A stretch of 64,000 bases of DNA from Clostridium sp. CM027 (GCF_024730565.1 NZ_CP077725.1:2170001-2234000); one strand, 5' to 3'; positions 37,215-47,029 are shown, counted from the first letter of the stretch. Numbers and translations are program-made. Notes: generated from the sequence alone by a model not told the origin.

Positions 37215-38093
37215 CTAATGTGACATTGGTGTAACATTGTAGTAATCTGCTAACTTGTAAAAACTTAGAATAAATTCAGTGTACTCTGCCTCTTCACTTT
37301 CTACCTTCAAATCTATATTTAAATTATTACACATTTTTTTTGTATAATATAAACCAATACCAGTTGATTTAGTTCTTGACCTTCCATTTTTCCCAGTGAA
37401 TCCTTTATTAAATATTCTTTTTATATCTTCTCTAGGAATACCAATCCCATTATCTTTAATATGTAAATAATAAGCCTTGCTATCCTCTTTACTGAAAATA
37501 TGTAATTGTCCATTTTCATTAGTATACTTACTACTATTATTAATAATTTGAGAAAGGATATAGTGAATCCATTTTCTATCACTTATTATATTAAACCCTT
37601 CAACCTCTAATATTATTTCAATGTTTTTGTTTATGAAAAATCCTGCATTCTCTTTTATTGCCTTTCTAATTTCATCTCCTACTGCTACTTGCTCACTTTT
37701 TACATCTAAATTATAATTATTTGCCCTTGTAACATATAGCACTTGATTTACACTAAACTCCATTTGTTTTATTTCAAATATTACCTTTTGCGACTCATCC
37801 TCTTCCAAGTCTTCTAATAATAGGTAAGCAACAGCAATATTAATTTTAATATCATGAACCCATCTTGTAATATAATCCTCAAAATCATTTATATTGTTTT
37901 TTAAACTTTCTTCCTTTTTTAGATGTTCTAGACTTTGTTTTTTTAATATATTTGAAAATACATTTAAATGAAAATCATTTATTTTATTATCTAATTCCTC
38001 ATTACACTTTAAAATATTACTGTATTTATTTTTTTCTTTTATAAATCCATAAGTAAAAGCTATAAATACTGTTAATAAAATAAGTATATCCAT
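37215..38093 (-). pseudogene. BceS-like sensor kinase, 3' part cut off by IS21-family insertion
   Basis: The first 292 codons after the insertion encode one membrane helix, a linker, the phosphoacceptor region RWVHDIKINIA, the N-box (SQIINNSSKYTN) and DNGIGIPRED / STGIGLYYTK. Removing the element and one CATGT copy joins it in frame to 40598-40729, restoring about 335 residues and two helices, the normal size of this family. The ATG at 38093 lies in the target duplication and could start a fragment with one helix, if a transcript exists. The H-box has D, I and N where relatives have E, T and P, so activity may have been weak already. Confidence 0.85.
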
Positions 38094-38237
38094 GTTGTTA
38101 GCGGTAAACTAAAAGGGTGATATTTCGGCAAACAAAAAAGGAGAATAATTTCCAGTTAAGTACAATAATAATTCCTTCTCTGATACAATTAGAGATATAT
38201 TTTACAGAGGGGGAATTTAAAATTGAAAGGATGGAAT

Positions 38238-39785
38238 ATGTTTAGTGAAATAAAACAATATAAAGCACTTGGATTTAATAAATCACAGGTTGAAAGAGCT
38301 CTAAATATAAATTACAAAACAGTTCAAAAGTATTGGGACATGGATCCTGGTGAATATGCTAAAGTCACTATTCAATCGAAGAATAGACATAAAAAAATTG
38401 ATATCTACAAAGATGATATTTTAGAATGGATTACTGATTTCAGAGATATGTCAGCAGCACAAGTACTTGATTGGATAAAGGAAAGATATGGTGATGTAAA
38501 ATTTAAAGAAAGGTCTTTAAGGCTTTATATTAGTAATTTAAGGAAAGAATACAATCTGCCTAAGGCTTCGCCAATAAGACAATTTGAGGAAGTACATGAA
38601 CTTCCCATGGGCTACCAAGCTCAGGTTGATATGGGTCAAATATGGCTCAAAAGATTAAATGGAAACAAAGTAAAAGTGTATTGCTTTGCAATGGTTTTAT
38701 CACATTCAAGGTATAAATACATACTTTGGACAGACAAACCATTTACTACCGCCTCTTTTATTGATGCTCATAATCGAGCTTTTGAATATCTTGGTGGTAT
38801 GCCTATTGAAATAGTGTATGACCAAGATCGTGTGCTTGCAGTAGCCGAGAATTCTGGAGACATTATTTATACCGAAGGTTTTCAAAATTATATTAATACT
38901 ATGAAATATAAAGTTAGGCTTTGTAGAGGTTTTGATCCTCAAAGTAAGGGGAAAATAGAATCTGTGGTAAAATACTCAAAATATAACTTTGCTATAAACA
39001 GAGTATTTATAGATGTTGATTCCTTTAATGAAGACTCATTCAAATGGCTAGATAGAACAGGCAATGGTAAAAAACATGAAATAACGAAAAAAATACCGGC
39101 AGAAGTGTTTGCTCTCGAAAAGAAACACTTGCTACCAGTACCTGAACTCTTTGAAAAAAATTCATCTAATACTAGTTTAACTTATGCTGTACGAAAAAAC
39201 AATGTAATTTTGTATAAACAGAACAGGTATCAAGTGCCCAAAGGAACTTATAGCCCAGGTAAAGAACTTAAATTAATGATAAAAGGCTCCAAAATGAATA
39301 TAGTTGATTTTGATACAGGTGTATTAATAGCAAGTCATCAAGTAAGCACAAGGCAGGGTGAACTTATAAAAATAATTCATCCCGAACGGGATATTCACAG
39401 TTCTATTGACCAAGTTTATGAAAGATTGTTTTTTGCTCTCGGTAAAACTGAAAATGCAAAAATGCTACTAGATGGCATAAAACGTGAAAAACCAAGATAC
39501 TGCAAAGATCAATTTGGATCAATACTAAATATAGTACATTCATATGAAGCTTCGCTAATAGAACAAGCATTGAATTATTGTGTTATACGAAACTTGTGGA
39601 GTGCTGGAATGTTTAAAGAAACCCTTGAATATCTTGCGATACAGGATATTGCAAAAGTTGATAAAAAATCTGTAATTGATAAGTTATCTATACCATCAAA
39701 GTATAGAGGGTTAAAACCGGAAGTAAGAAGTATAAGTGACTATATTGATGCTTTGAAGGAGGACAAGCAATCATGGAGAAATTAG
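38238..39785 (+). CDS. istA: IS21-family transposase IstA
   Basis: About 515 residues. An N-terminal helix-turn-helix (ALGFNKSQVERALNINYKTV) binds the ends. The integrase core shows QVDMGQIWLK (first Asp), EIVYDQDR (second Asp) and the GFDPQSKGKIESVVKY block with the Glu. An SH3-like C-terminal domain follows. The ATG at 38238 has AAAGGA six bases before it; a TTG at 38223 behind GAGGGGG is the alternative. It pairs with IstB. Confidence 0.92.
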   Translation: MFSEIKQYKALGFNKSQVERALNINYKTVQKYWDMDPGEYAKVTIQSKNRHKKIDIYKDDILEWITDFRDMSAAQVLDWIKERYGDVKFKERSLRLYISNLRKEYNLPKASPIRQFEEVHELPMGYQAQVDMGQIWLKRLNGNKVKVYCFAMVLSHSRYKYILWTDKPFTTASFIDAHNRAFEYLGGMPIEIVYDQDRVLAVAENSGDIIYTEGFQNYINTMKYKVRLCRGFDPQSKGKIESVVKYSKYNFAINRVFIDVDSFNEDSFKWLDRTGNGKKHEITKKIPAEVFALEKKHLLPVPELFEKNSSNTSLTYAVRKNNVILYKQNRYQVPKGTYSPGKELKLMIKGSKMNIVDFDTGVLIASHQVSTRQGELIKIIHPERDIHSSIDQVYERLFFALGKTENAKMLLDGIKREKPRYCKDQFGSILNIVHSYEASLIEQALNYCVIRNLWSAGMFKETLEYLAIQDIAKVDKKSVIDKLSIPSKYRGLKPEVRSISDYIDALKEDKQSWRN

Positions 39786-40516
39786 AATTAATCAAAGAGT
39801 ATGCCAAAAATCTTAAGCTAAACTATTTAAATGTAGATGCAGATAAAATTATTGAAAAAGGCGAGTTAGGTAATGTTTCCTATCAAGACTTTCTGTTATC
39901 AATACTTAAAAATGAGGTTGGTTTGAAGGATCAGAAAACACAAGAAAAAAGACTTAAATATGCTGGCTTTCCAGTTAAAAAGACAATGGAGGAATTTGAT
40001 TTTCTATTTCAAAAATCAATAACAAAGAAACAAATAAACAGACTCATGGAAATGGAATGGATAGATAGGATGTATAATCTTATATTTTTAGGCCCACCGG
40101 GCGTTGGGAAGTCTCACACAGCTATTGCCTTGGGTTATAAAGCCGTTGAGGCAGGTTATAAGGTAAGTTTTGTAACTATGGATAATCTGATGCATGTTTT
40201 GAAAACTCAGCAGATATCAAGAAAAAGCAAAGGTAAACTAAATAGAATCCTTTCTTCAAGTCTCGTTATAATTGATGAGGTCGGATATCTTCCTATAACT
40301 AGAGATGAGGCTAATTTGTTCTTTCAATTAATATCATCCCTTCATGAACAGGCATCACTAATTATAACTTCTAACAAAGGATTCGAAGAATGGGTAGAAC
40401 TTTTAGGAGACCCAGCATTAACAACAGCTGTATTAGATAGAATATCTTATAGGTGCGAACTTTTTAACATGATTGGAAAGAGCTATAGATTGGAGCACAG
40501 AAAATCTATATTCTAG
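39773..40516 (+). CDS. istB: IS21-family ATPase helper IstB
   Basis: DnaA/DnaC-like AAA+ ATPase of 247 residues that regulates IstA and target choice. Walker A GPPGVGKSH, Walker B LVIIDEVGYLP, sensor region IITSNKGFEEW and an arginine finger region near VLDRISYRCE. It overlaps istA by 13 bases. An ATG at 39773 follows GAAGGAGGACAAGC. Confidence 0.94.
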   Translation: MEKLELIKEYAKNLKLNYLNVDADKIIEKGELGNVSYQDFLLSILKNEVGLKDQKTQEKRLKYAGFPVKKTMEEFDFLFQKSITKKQINRLMEMEWIDRMYNLIFLGPPGVGKSHTAIALGYKAVEAGYKVSFVTMDNLMHVLKTQQISRKSKGKLNRILSSSLVIIDEVGYLPITRDEANLFFQLISSLHEQASLIITSNKGFEEWVELLGDPALTTAVLDRISYRCELFNMIGKSYRLEHRKSIF

Positions 40517-40597
40517 CAGTTAAATGGTAAAAATATACTGGGATAAATTCAGTAAAATAGTTTGCCGAAATTTCTCCAAAAGTACTTGCCAATAACA

Positions 40598-40729
40598 CAT
40601 GTACATAATATCTTGAAAACTCTTATTTATAGTACTACTGCTATATAATATACAATTAATTATTATAAAAATTATTGTATTGCTTATTAACCATATTTTA
40701 TTAATCTTCATATAATCAATTATCTTCAT
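40598..40729 (-). pseudogene. BceS-like sensor kinase, 5' part before the IS21 insertion
   Basis: Encodes the first 43 residues of the interrupted kinase: a basic start, one membrane helix (WLISNTIIFIIINCILY) and the beginning of the outer turn. The ATG at 40729 has AAGGGGGA upstream. The frame runs on into the IS for about 25 codons before a stop. It joins in frame to 37215-38093 when the element is removed (IMY followed by MDILILL). Confidence 0.8.
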
Positions 40730-40834
40730 CTATCATTTCCCCCTTTTTATCCTTCATATAAATAACTATATCTTTCTTGTATCTTAAGAAAAAGTCAACC
40801 ATCTAGAATTTTCATCCAAACAGTTGACTTAATA

Positions 40835-41518
40835 TCATAATATTATATATCCAATGCCTTTTTGTGTTATTATTAAATCTTTTATTCCAATTTGCTCTAT
40901 GCGGTTTCTTAATCTATTAATATTAACAGTTAAAGTATTCTCATTAACATATATATCATCATCCCAAAGCTTTTTCATTAGTTTACTTCTAGAAACTCCT
41001 TTTCCCTTATTCTCTATGAGAGAATGCAAAATGATTATTTCATTTTTTGTAAGTTCTAAGGAATTTCCATTATATAAAAGAGTTGTGTTGTCTAAATTTA
41101 ATAATAAATCATCACATTTTAATACTCTTGTTTCTTCATTTTTATACTCATATGTCCTTCTTATAATAGCTTGTAGTTTTGCAATTAACACATTTGAATC
41201 AAAAGGTTTTTGAATATAATCATCTCCACCACTATTAATTGCCATTACTATATCCATATTACTATCCCTTGAAGATACAAATATGATTGGTGTTTTAGAT
41301 ATTTCTCTTATATTTTTACACCAATAAAAGCCATCACAAATTGGAAGGTTAATATCCATAAGAACCACCTTAGGTTCACATTCTTTAAAGCACTCTATTA
41401 TTTTTTCAAAATCTTCACATACGGTTACTTCAAATCCCCATTTACTTAGAATATTATTTAACACTTCACACATGTTTTTATCATCTTCAATTATCAATAA
41501 TTTATATGTATTATTCAT
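40835..41518 (-). CDS. OmpR-family response regulator, BceR-like
   Basis: Regulator of 227 residues. The receiver has KLLIIEDDKNM, the phosphoacceptor Asp in VVLMDINLP and the lysine of DYIQKPFDS; the winged helix ends RLRNRIEQIG...QKGIGYIIL. It is similar in length and layout to the regulator at 202-864. Its kinase partner, 105 bases downstream, is broken by the IS element, so it would depend on cross-talk or basal phosphorylation. It still heads the transcript toward the ABC genes, now with 2.5 kb of opposite-strand IS in between. Confidence 0.9.
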   Translation of the reverse strand: MNNTYKLLIIEDDKNMCEVLNNILSKWGFEVTVCEDFEKIIECFKECEPKVVLMDINLPICDGFYWCKNIREISKTPIIFVSSRDSNMDIVMAINSGGDDYIQKPFDSNVLIAKLQAIIRRTYEYKNEETRVLKCDDLLLNLDNTTLLYNGNSLELTKNEIIILHSLIENKGKGVSRSKLMKKLWDDDIYVNENTLTVNINRLRNRIEQIGIKDLIITQKGIGYIIL

Positions 41519-41959
41519 TTCAACGCCCTAACCCATCCTAATTTATTCCTTTGTCTATTATACAATTTTGTTCTTGAGCTATTGTTATTATACCATCTTT
41601 CCTCCCAAAAACAAAAGATAGTTATCTCTTGAAATATAAAAGCCCCCGACAACTATATCACTGTCCATTGGAAGAAGTGAATGATATAAGTAAAAAGTTT
41701 GCATAAAGATTAGAAATAATTGTATAATAAATTGTAGGAATAGTTTGTCCTAATTGTGGTTGTGTAATTTTCTATATTGATAACCATATAGAATGGTGTC
41801 AATTTTATATATATTATTGTCTAACATAGCCTAAAATTTAAAAGAGGTATTAATTAGCCTTTTTTTAACCATATTCACTTTGCAACATAATTCTTTACAA
41901 CATTATAATATAATAAAAAATATTATTAATATTTATAGCTATTTTAAGGAGGTTCATGT
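41519..41959. promoter_or_regulatory. Divergent promoter region with one clear promoter
   Basis: The gap between the Bce-like regulator and the 3D-domain gene. Toward the latter, TTGCAA (41880-41885), 18-base spacer and TATAAT (41904-41909) form a sigma-A promoter. A dyad TTCTATAT/ATATAGAA lies at 41770-41793. No gene was seen. Confidence 0.55.
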
Positions 41960-43015
41960 ATGAAAAAAAAAATAATATCTGTTGTTATGATGCTAACAAT
42001 AACTATCAATGTCAATACTTTTGCTGCGCCAAGTACTAATGAAACATCTGAATTAGAACAAGTTCAAAGCAGCAAAAAAGCTTTACAGATAAAAGCAAAT
42101 AATTTTGACATTGAAATTGATAAAGTATTAAATAAAATTGACATTAACAAAGCTAAAATGAATGACATAGCTCAAGATATAAGAAAAACGCAAACTAAAT
42201 TAGAAATTGTAGAAAAAAACGCTATCGATCAAGAAGCCTTGTTTGAAAAAAGAGCAAGAGCTATGTATATAAATGGTTCAGATGGTTATCTTAAGGTAAT
42301 TCTAGATTCAACTAGTTTTAGTGATGTTATATCAAGGGTAGATACACTTGAAAGGATAATAAAGCATGACAGAAAACTCATTGATGAAATAAAAAAACAA
42401 AGAAATTCTATAATAAAACATAAAGCCACTTTAAATAATGAAAATGATAAATTATCAGTGCTAAAAACAAATAATGAAATTATTCTAACAAAATTAAGTA
42501 AAGACATAAAAGAACACAAGGTGCTTATTAGCAACGTAACTAAAAAAGAAACTAAATTAATCGCTGACAAAAATGCAAAAGAATTAGCTGATGCGAGAAT
42601 AAAAGAATTAGCCGCTGCAAAAATAATAAAAAAGCAAGCAGCAACAAATTCCATTACTATATCTAGACACTTAGATTCTGCTAAAAGTGCACCCTCTAAA
42701 TCTGATGCTATCCCTAGTGATGCATCAAAATCAAATAACTACTTCATTATAGAATCGACCGCATATTCAACGGATGGTTTTACAGCATCAGGTTCTAGGA
42801 CAAGCAGAAATCCAAATGGATACAGCACTATAGCTGTGGACCCTACAGTTATACCAACGGGCTCTAAGGTTTATATAGAAGGCTACGGATATGCTATTGC
42901 ATCAGATACTGGTTCCGCTATTAAAGGTAATATCATCGATGTATTTTTTAATACAGAAGCTGAAGCACTTAATTGGGGCCGAAGAAATGTAAACATCCGT
43001 ATAATAAATGACTAA
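41960..43015 (+). CDS. Secreted coiled-coil protein with 3D domain
   Basis: Exported protein of 351 residues. A signal peptide (ISVVMMLTITINVNTFAAPS region) precedes a long coiled coil (about 30-210) like that of PcsB/CwlO-type wall hydrolase partners. The C-terminal 90 residues are a 3D domain: ESTAYSTDGFTASG, then PNGYSTIAVDPTVIPTGSKV and the Asp residues of ASDTGSAIKG and NIIDVFF. Such domains are found in lytic transglycosylase-like proteins (MltA core) and germination or resuscitation factors. Wall remodelling is the likely role. AAGGAGG precedes the ATG. Confidence 0.88.
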   Translation: MKKKIISVVMMLTITINVNTFAAPSTNETSELEQVQSSKKALQIKANNFDIEIDKVLNKIDINKAKMNDIAQDIRKTQTKLEIVEKNAIDQEALFEKRARAMYINGSDGYLKVILDSTSFSDVISRVDTLERIIKHDRKLIDEIKKQRNSIIKHKATLNNENDKLSVLKTNNEIILTKLSKDIKEHKVLISNVTKKETKLIADKNAKELADARIKELAAAKIIKKQAATNSITISRHLDSAKSAPSKSDAIPSDASKSNNYFIIESTAYSTDGFTASGSRTSRNPNGYSTIAVDPTVIPTGSKVYIEGYGYAIASDTGSAIKGNIIDVFFNTEAEALNWGRRNVNIRIIND

Positions 43016-43085
43016 TAAAGATGGTGTAAATTGTTTTAATTGAGCCCACTTAATTAGACATTACTCTAAAAAACGAGTTATTCCT

Positions 43086-43123
43086 AAGCCATATTCCTAT
43101 ATTCTATAGGGGTGTGGTTTTTT
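43086..43123 (+). terminator. Terminator of the 3D-domain gene
   Basis: A long stem with several wobble pairs (AAGCCATATTCCTATA opposite TATAGGGGTGTGGTT) ends in TTTTTT. Confidence 0.55.
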
Positions 43124-43183
43124 AATTTTAAGGAATGTTATTGAAGTCTCTCATTCTGCCTTTACAATGCGTTAATGCATAAG

Positions 43184-43218
43184 AAAACCCTCAACTAAAA
43201 TTAATTAGTCGAGGGTTT
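43184..43218 (-). terminator. Terminator of ssrA
   Basis: AAAACCCTCAACTA and TAGTCGAGGGTTT with one mismatch, just after the tmRNA 3' end; the minus-strand tail begins TTTTC. Confidence 0.7.
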
Positions 43219-43221
43219 CAC

Positions 43222-43575
43222 TGGTGGAGGCGAGGGGTGTCGAACCCCTGTCCGAAAGCCATAACACCTAGGCATCTACGAGCGTAGTCAGTACTTTAAA
43301 ATTCCCGTCTCCTAACCCCTACTGACGGGGTTTAGGTTCCGGTAGCTTCATATTTTCCGTTCCTGGGTCAAAGCTTTCCCAAGCTCGGTTCACCGCTGTC
43401 GGCGCCCTATCCTAAGTCGCGGTATTCAAAGGTAAGACGTAGCAGAACTAAGCTGCTAGTGCTAAATTATCGTTTGCGTTTAAATTGTTCCAATAGTTTT
43501 TTAACGCGGGTCCATAGGTTCCCTCGGCTCGCTTCCTCGATGCAACGTACCCCCGTCGAAACCAAGTACGCCCCC
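43222..43575 (-). ncRNA. ssrA: Transfer-messenger RNA (tmRNA)
   Basis: About 354 bases. The 5' end GGGGGCGTAC...GTTTCGAC and the 3' end TCGAACCCCT...CGCCTCCACCA form the tRNA-like domain with an encoded CCA. The tag frame runs 43477-43448 and reads ANDNLALAA then TAG, preceded by the charged alanine. It rescues stalled ribosomes with SmpB, encoded next upstream, and RNase R, two genes upstream. The order rnr-smpB-ssrA is common in Clostridium. Confidence 0.96.
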
Positions 43576-43800
43576 TAATATGTCAAAAGATTAAACTAAA
43601 ATCTTTTGTACTACAATAATATATAACTATTATTGCATGTAATTACGCAAATTTAAATTATTAAATTTTTATGACCCATAAATTAATTAGATATCAACTG
43701 CTAATCTAATTTCTTGTTACTTACTATAAACCTAATGATACACTATATTATATCCTTTATCAAGTGCTAATATCATGGAATGTATGTGCATTATTGCTAG

Positions 43801-44268
43801 TTATCTCATTCTCTCTTTTATCTGCCTATCCATGTCTCTCTTAGCATCTTTTTCTAGCATCGCATCTCTCTTATCATAGTCTTTCTTACCGCGAACAATA
43901 CCAAGATTAACTTTTACCTTAGTATCCTTAAGATATAGGGATAATGGAACTAGTGTAAAACCCTTTTGAGCCGTAAATGATGCTAGTTTATTTATTTGCT
44001 CTTTATGAAGCAATAATTTTCTTACTCTTAAAGGATCAGTGTTAAATTGATTCCCATTTTCGTAATGACTAACATGCATATTTTTTATAAATACTTCACC
44101 ATTTATAACATCTGCATAAGCATCTTTTAAGTTCGCTTTTCCAGATCTAATAGACTTTACTTCTGTACCAACAAGCGCTATACCAGCTTCCATTGCTTCT
44201 TCTATAAAATAATCATGTCTTGCTTTCCTGTTTTCTGCTAGTGTTTTGTTTTCCGATTTCTTTGCCAC
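43801..44268 (-). CDS. smpB: SsrA-binding protein SmpB
   Basis: About 155 residues, normal for SmpB, which binds the tRNA-like domain of tmRNA and guides it into stalled ribosomes. The OB-fold core reads [20 protein letters not shown] and the C-terminal tail is basic ([20 protein letters not shown]). The GTG at 44268 is chosen because GCAGGTG stands before it and the protein then begins (M)[19 protein letters not shown] as in relatives; the ATG at 44301 would add an unrelated 11-residue extension. Confidence 0.95.
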   Translation of the reverse strand: MAKKSENKTLAENRKARHDYFIEEAMEAGIALVGTEVKSIRSGKANLKDAYADVINGEVFIKNMHVSHYENGNQFNTDPLRVRKLLLHKEQINKLASFTAQKGFTLVPLSLYLKDTKVKVNLGIVRGKKDYDKRDAMLEKDAKRDMDRQIKERMR

Positions 44269-44406
44269 AATTTCACCTGCTTTATTCTTATTAATATACA
44301 TAAGAACACATTATATATATTATGTATAATACATATTATTATACTATACTATGTATTCTTTTTCAAGAAATGCATGGATTATTTTTACAATATATCTTTT
44401 AAATAT

Positions 44407-44443
44407 AATACACAGAAGAAGCTATTAACCTCTTCTGTGTATT
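44407..44443. terminator. Hairpin between rnr and smpB
   Basis: AATACACAGAAGA (44407-44419) and TCTTCTGTGTATT (44431-44443), perfect stem of 13. It may limit read-through from rnr. Confidence 0.55.
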
Positions 44444-44479
44444 TTAAAATTATTCTATATTATAGTCTTCTTTTTTTGA

Positions 44480-46666
44480 CTACTCTTCCTTTATAAGCTC
44501 ATTTAAATCACTAACAGAGTATTCAACTTCTTGGTCTTCTTCTTTCTCTTCATCAGCTTCAATTATATCAAAATAAACTTCATGTGAAGTTAAATCAACT
44601 TTACTAACTACAATTCTTACTTCTTCTCCTAGTTTATACATTTTCTTAGTTCGCTCACCAATAAGGGTTAAATGTCTTTCATCGAAGACATAATAATCAT
44701 CATCCAAGCTAGTCATATGAACTAACCCTTCTACAGTATTAGGAAGTTCAACAAACAATCCGAAATTAGTTACTGAGGATATAATACCATCATATTCTTG
44801 ACCAATTCGCTCACTCATATACTCAGCTTTCTTTAAGTCATCTACTTCTCTCTCAGCTTCCATAGCTACTCTTTCCATATCTGATGATTGTTTTGACGCT
44901 ATCTCTACTTCTCTACCTAATCTATCTGTTCTCGCTTGACTTAATCCTCCATTTATAACTTCTTTAATTATCCTATGGATCATTAAGTCAGGATATCTTC
45001 TAATTGGTGATGTAAAATGACAATAATACTTGGCTGCTAACCCAAAATGCCCAACACATTCTGGAGAATATTTTGCTTTCATCATAGAACGTAATAATAA
45101 AGTGCTTAGTACCATCTCTTCTTTTTGGCCTTTTACTTTTCCTATTACTTCCTGAAGCATTCTAGGATGTATATCCTTTCCCCACTTCATAGAATATCCT
45201 AAATTATGAGCAAATTCACTAAATCGCATTAATTTTTCCTCATCTGGATCCTCATGAATTCTATATACAAATGGCACATTTAGCCAGAACATATGCTCAG
45301 CTACAGTTTCATTAGCCGTTAACATAAATTCCTCAACTAATCTATTTGCAATAGCTCTCTCATAAGGTACAATGTCTACAGGCTTTCCTAATTCATTTAA
45401 TATTATTTTACACTCAGCGAAATCAAAATCTATAGCGCCCCTATTCATTCTCTTCTTATTAAGAATTCCACATAACTCTTCCATATGTTTAAAATCTTCA
45501 TATAAATAATCATATTTTTTAATAGTTTCGGCGTCTTTATCCCTTAGTATTTTAGTAACATCTGTATAAGTCATTCTCTCATTAGTTTTTATAACACTTT
45601 CCATTATTTCATGATCTACACATTTACCCTCTTTATCCATTTCCATAATACAACTAAGAGCTAGTCTATCTACTTTAGGATTTAAACTGCAAACCCCATT
45701 AGATAATTTTTTAGGAAGCATTGGTATAACCCTATCAATTAAGTATACTGAAGTTGCTCTTTTAAAAGCCTCTTTGTCCAAAGGATTTTTATCTTTTACA
45801 TAGTGAGAAACATCTGCTATATGAACTCCTAAACGATAGTTTCCATTATCTAAAATTTCAATAGACACAGCATCATCTAAATCTTTAGCATCCTCGCCAT
45901 CTATGGTTACCATACGTAAATCCCTTAAATCTGTTCTGCGCGTATATTCTTCTTGTGGAATCACTTCGGCTATATTATCGGCATATGCTTCAACATTTTG
46001 TGGGAACTCCTCTGGTAGCTTATGTTTTTTAATTATAGTTAATATATCGATGCCCGCGTCACCTTTGCTTCCGAGAATTTCTATAATTCTCCCCTCGGGA
46101 TTTCTTTTTTGTCCTGGCCACTGAGTTATTTCAGCTATTACTATTTGCCCTGTTTTTGCACCATTTCTTTCTGATTTAGGAACAAATATATCCTGAGCAA
46201 TCCTCTTGTCATCAGCTACTACAAACCCAAAATTACTACTGTCCTCATAAGTTCCTATTATTGTTTTATTAGACCTTTCTATTACTCTTACAATTTCACC
46301 TTCACATTTTTTCCCGCTATTTTCTTCCTTTAAAACTTTTGCAAGAACTTTATCACCATTCATTGCTCCATTTAAATTATCCGCAGGAATAAATACATCT
46401 GGTCTTTCTACTTCTGCTATTACGAATCCAAAGCCTCTTTGATGACCTTGGAATTTACCAATTACAAGACCCATCTTCTCTGGAATACCATAATATTCGG
46501 CATGTGTTCTAACCACATCCCCATTTGTTTCCATTTCAGCTAATAAATTAGAAAACCCTTTTATATCCTTTTTTTTAATATCGAATACTCTAGAAAGTTC
46601 TGCTATATTCATAGGCTTATATGCCTGCTCTGTCATAAAATTTATTAAATTTTCTTTTATCTCCAT
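44480..46666 (-). CDS. rnr: Ribonuclease R
   Basis: Processive 3'-5' exoribonuclease of 728 residues that degrades structured RNA and works with tmRNA to remove broken messages. An N-terminal winged helix (about 1-65) is followed by two cold-shock domains, the RNB catalytic domain with the acidic cluster IDGEDAKDLDDAVS and the SPIRRYPDLMIHR block, and an S1 domain near 625-705 (EYDGIISSVTNFGLFVELPN). The ATG follows TAGGAGG. No secG gene precedes it here. Confidence 0.95.
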   Translation of the reverse strand: MEIKENLINFMTEQAYKPMNIAELSRVFDIKKKDIKGFSNLLAEMETNGDVVRTHAEYYGIPEKMGLVIGKFQGHQRGFGFVIAEVERPDVFIPADNLNGAMNGDKVLAKVLKEENSGKKCEGEIVRVIERSNKTIIGTYEDSSNFGFVVADDKRIAQDIFVPKSERNGAKTGQIVIAEITQWPGQKRNPEGRIIEILGSKGDAGIDILTIIKKHKLPEEFPQNVEAYADNIAEVIPQEEYTRRTDLRDLRMVTIDGEDAKDLDDAVSIEILDNGNYRLGVHIADVSHYVKDKNPLDKEAFKRATSVYLIDRVIPMLPKKLSNGVCSLNPKVDRLALSCIMEMDKEGKCVDHEIMESVIKTNERMTYTDVTKILRDKDAETIKKYDYLYEDFKHMEELCGILNKKRMNRGAIDFDFAECKIILNELGKPVDIVPYERAIANRLVEEFMLTANETVAEHMFWLNVPFVYRIHEDPDEEKLMRFSEFAHNLGYSMKWGKDIHPRMLQEVIGKVKGQKEEMVLSTLLLRSMMKAKYSPECVGHFGLAAKYYCHFTSPIRRYPDLMIHRIIKEVINGGLSQARTDRLGREVEIASKQSSDMERVAMEAEREVDDLKKAEYMSERIGQEYDGIISSVTNFGLFVELPNTVEGLVHMTSLDDDYYVFDERHLTLIGERTKKMYKLGEEVRIVVSKVDLTSHEVYFDIIEADEEKEEDQEVEYSVSDLNELIKEE

Positions 46667-46859
46667 AAGATTTCCTCCTATCTAATTTTCATATTGATAT
46701 ATTTTTCAAATTTTAAAAAATATTTAGTATTGCTTTAGTTTCTCACTAAATGTTGTGTTAAATTATTCATGTGTTTCTATATTTACTCGCTTTTATTATA
46801 ATCCAAAAAATACATCTAGTATATACTATGTGCTTATATACTTCCCTATTATCAAATAA

Positions 46860-46901
46860 AAAATGCTCACATTAAATAATGCTATTTAATGTGAGCATTT
46901 T
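46860..46901. terminator. Perfect 19-bp terminator upstream of rnr
   Basis: AAAATGCTCACATTAAATA (46860-46878) and its complement (46883-46901) around ATGC, with T-rich flanks on both sides. It separates rnr from the transcript started at 47041. Confidence 0.8.
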
Positions 46902-46954
46902 ATCGAAATATGTTATATCAAGAATTCTTCACAAAAATCGACTTTTTTATACAA

Positions 46955-47029
46955 AATAAAACAGCCCTTGGGGTTGGGCTGCTTTAAACAAATAAAAAGG
47001 GGGCTATTTATTTCTCTATTTAACTTTAC
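46955..47029 (-). ncRNA. Candidate small RNA with two C-rich hairpin loops
   Basis: A near-consensus promoter on the minus strand points into 75 bases that end in a terminator and encode no protein. The RNA has an AAATAAA/TTTATTT hairpin (46990-47013) with loop TAGCCCCCTT, then a CAGCCC/GGGCTG hairpin (46962-46981) with loop AACCCCAA and tail TTTTATTTT. C-rich loops are typical of Gram-positive small RNAs that pair with G-rich ribosome sites. A leader of rnr cannot be excluded, but two terminators intervene. Confidence 0.45.

Larger units (their letters stand above)
38096..40597 (+). mobile_element. IS21-family insertion sequence
   Basis: 2502 bases bounded by TGTTA...TAACA ends. The inverted ends share TGTTA, several inner positions and ATTTCGGCAAAC when compared over 38 bases. 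A five-base direct repeat CATGT flanks it (38091-38095 and 40598-40602). Inside are istA and istB, overlapping by 13 bases. Both genes are open and the ends are intact, so it may be active. It is inserted opposite to the kinase gene. Confidence 0.93.

Noticed and set aside
41741-41830. Cysteine-bearing short frame (CPNCGCVIFYIDNHIEW)
   Set aside because: About 25 codons, no start, no further zinc-finger context.
43584-43608. Dyad CAAAAGATT/AATCTTTTG just upstream of ssrA
   Set aside because: No T-run and no clear promoter relation; could be chance in A/T-rich sequence.
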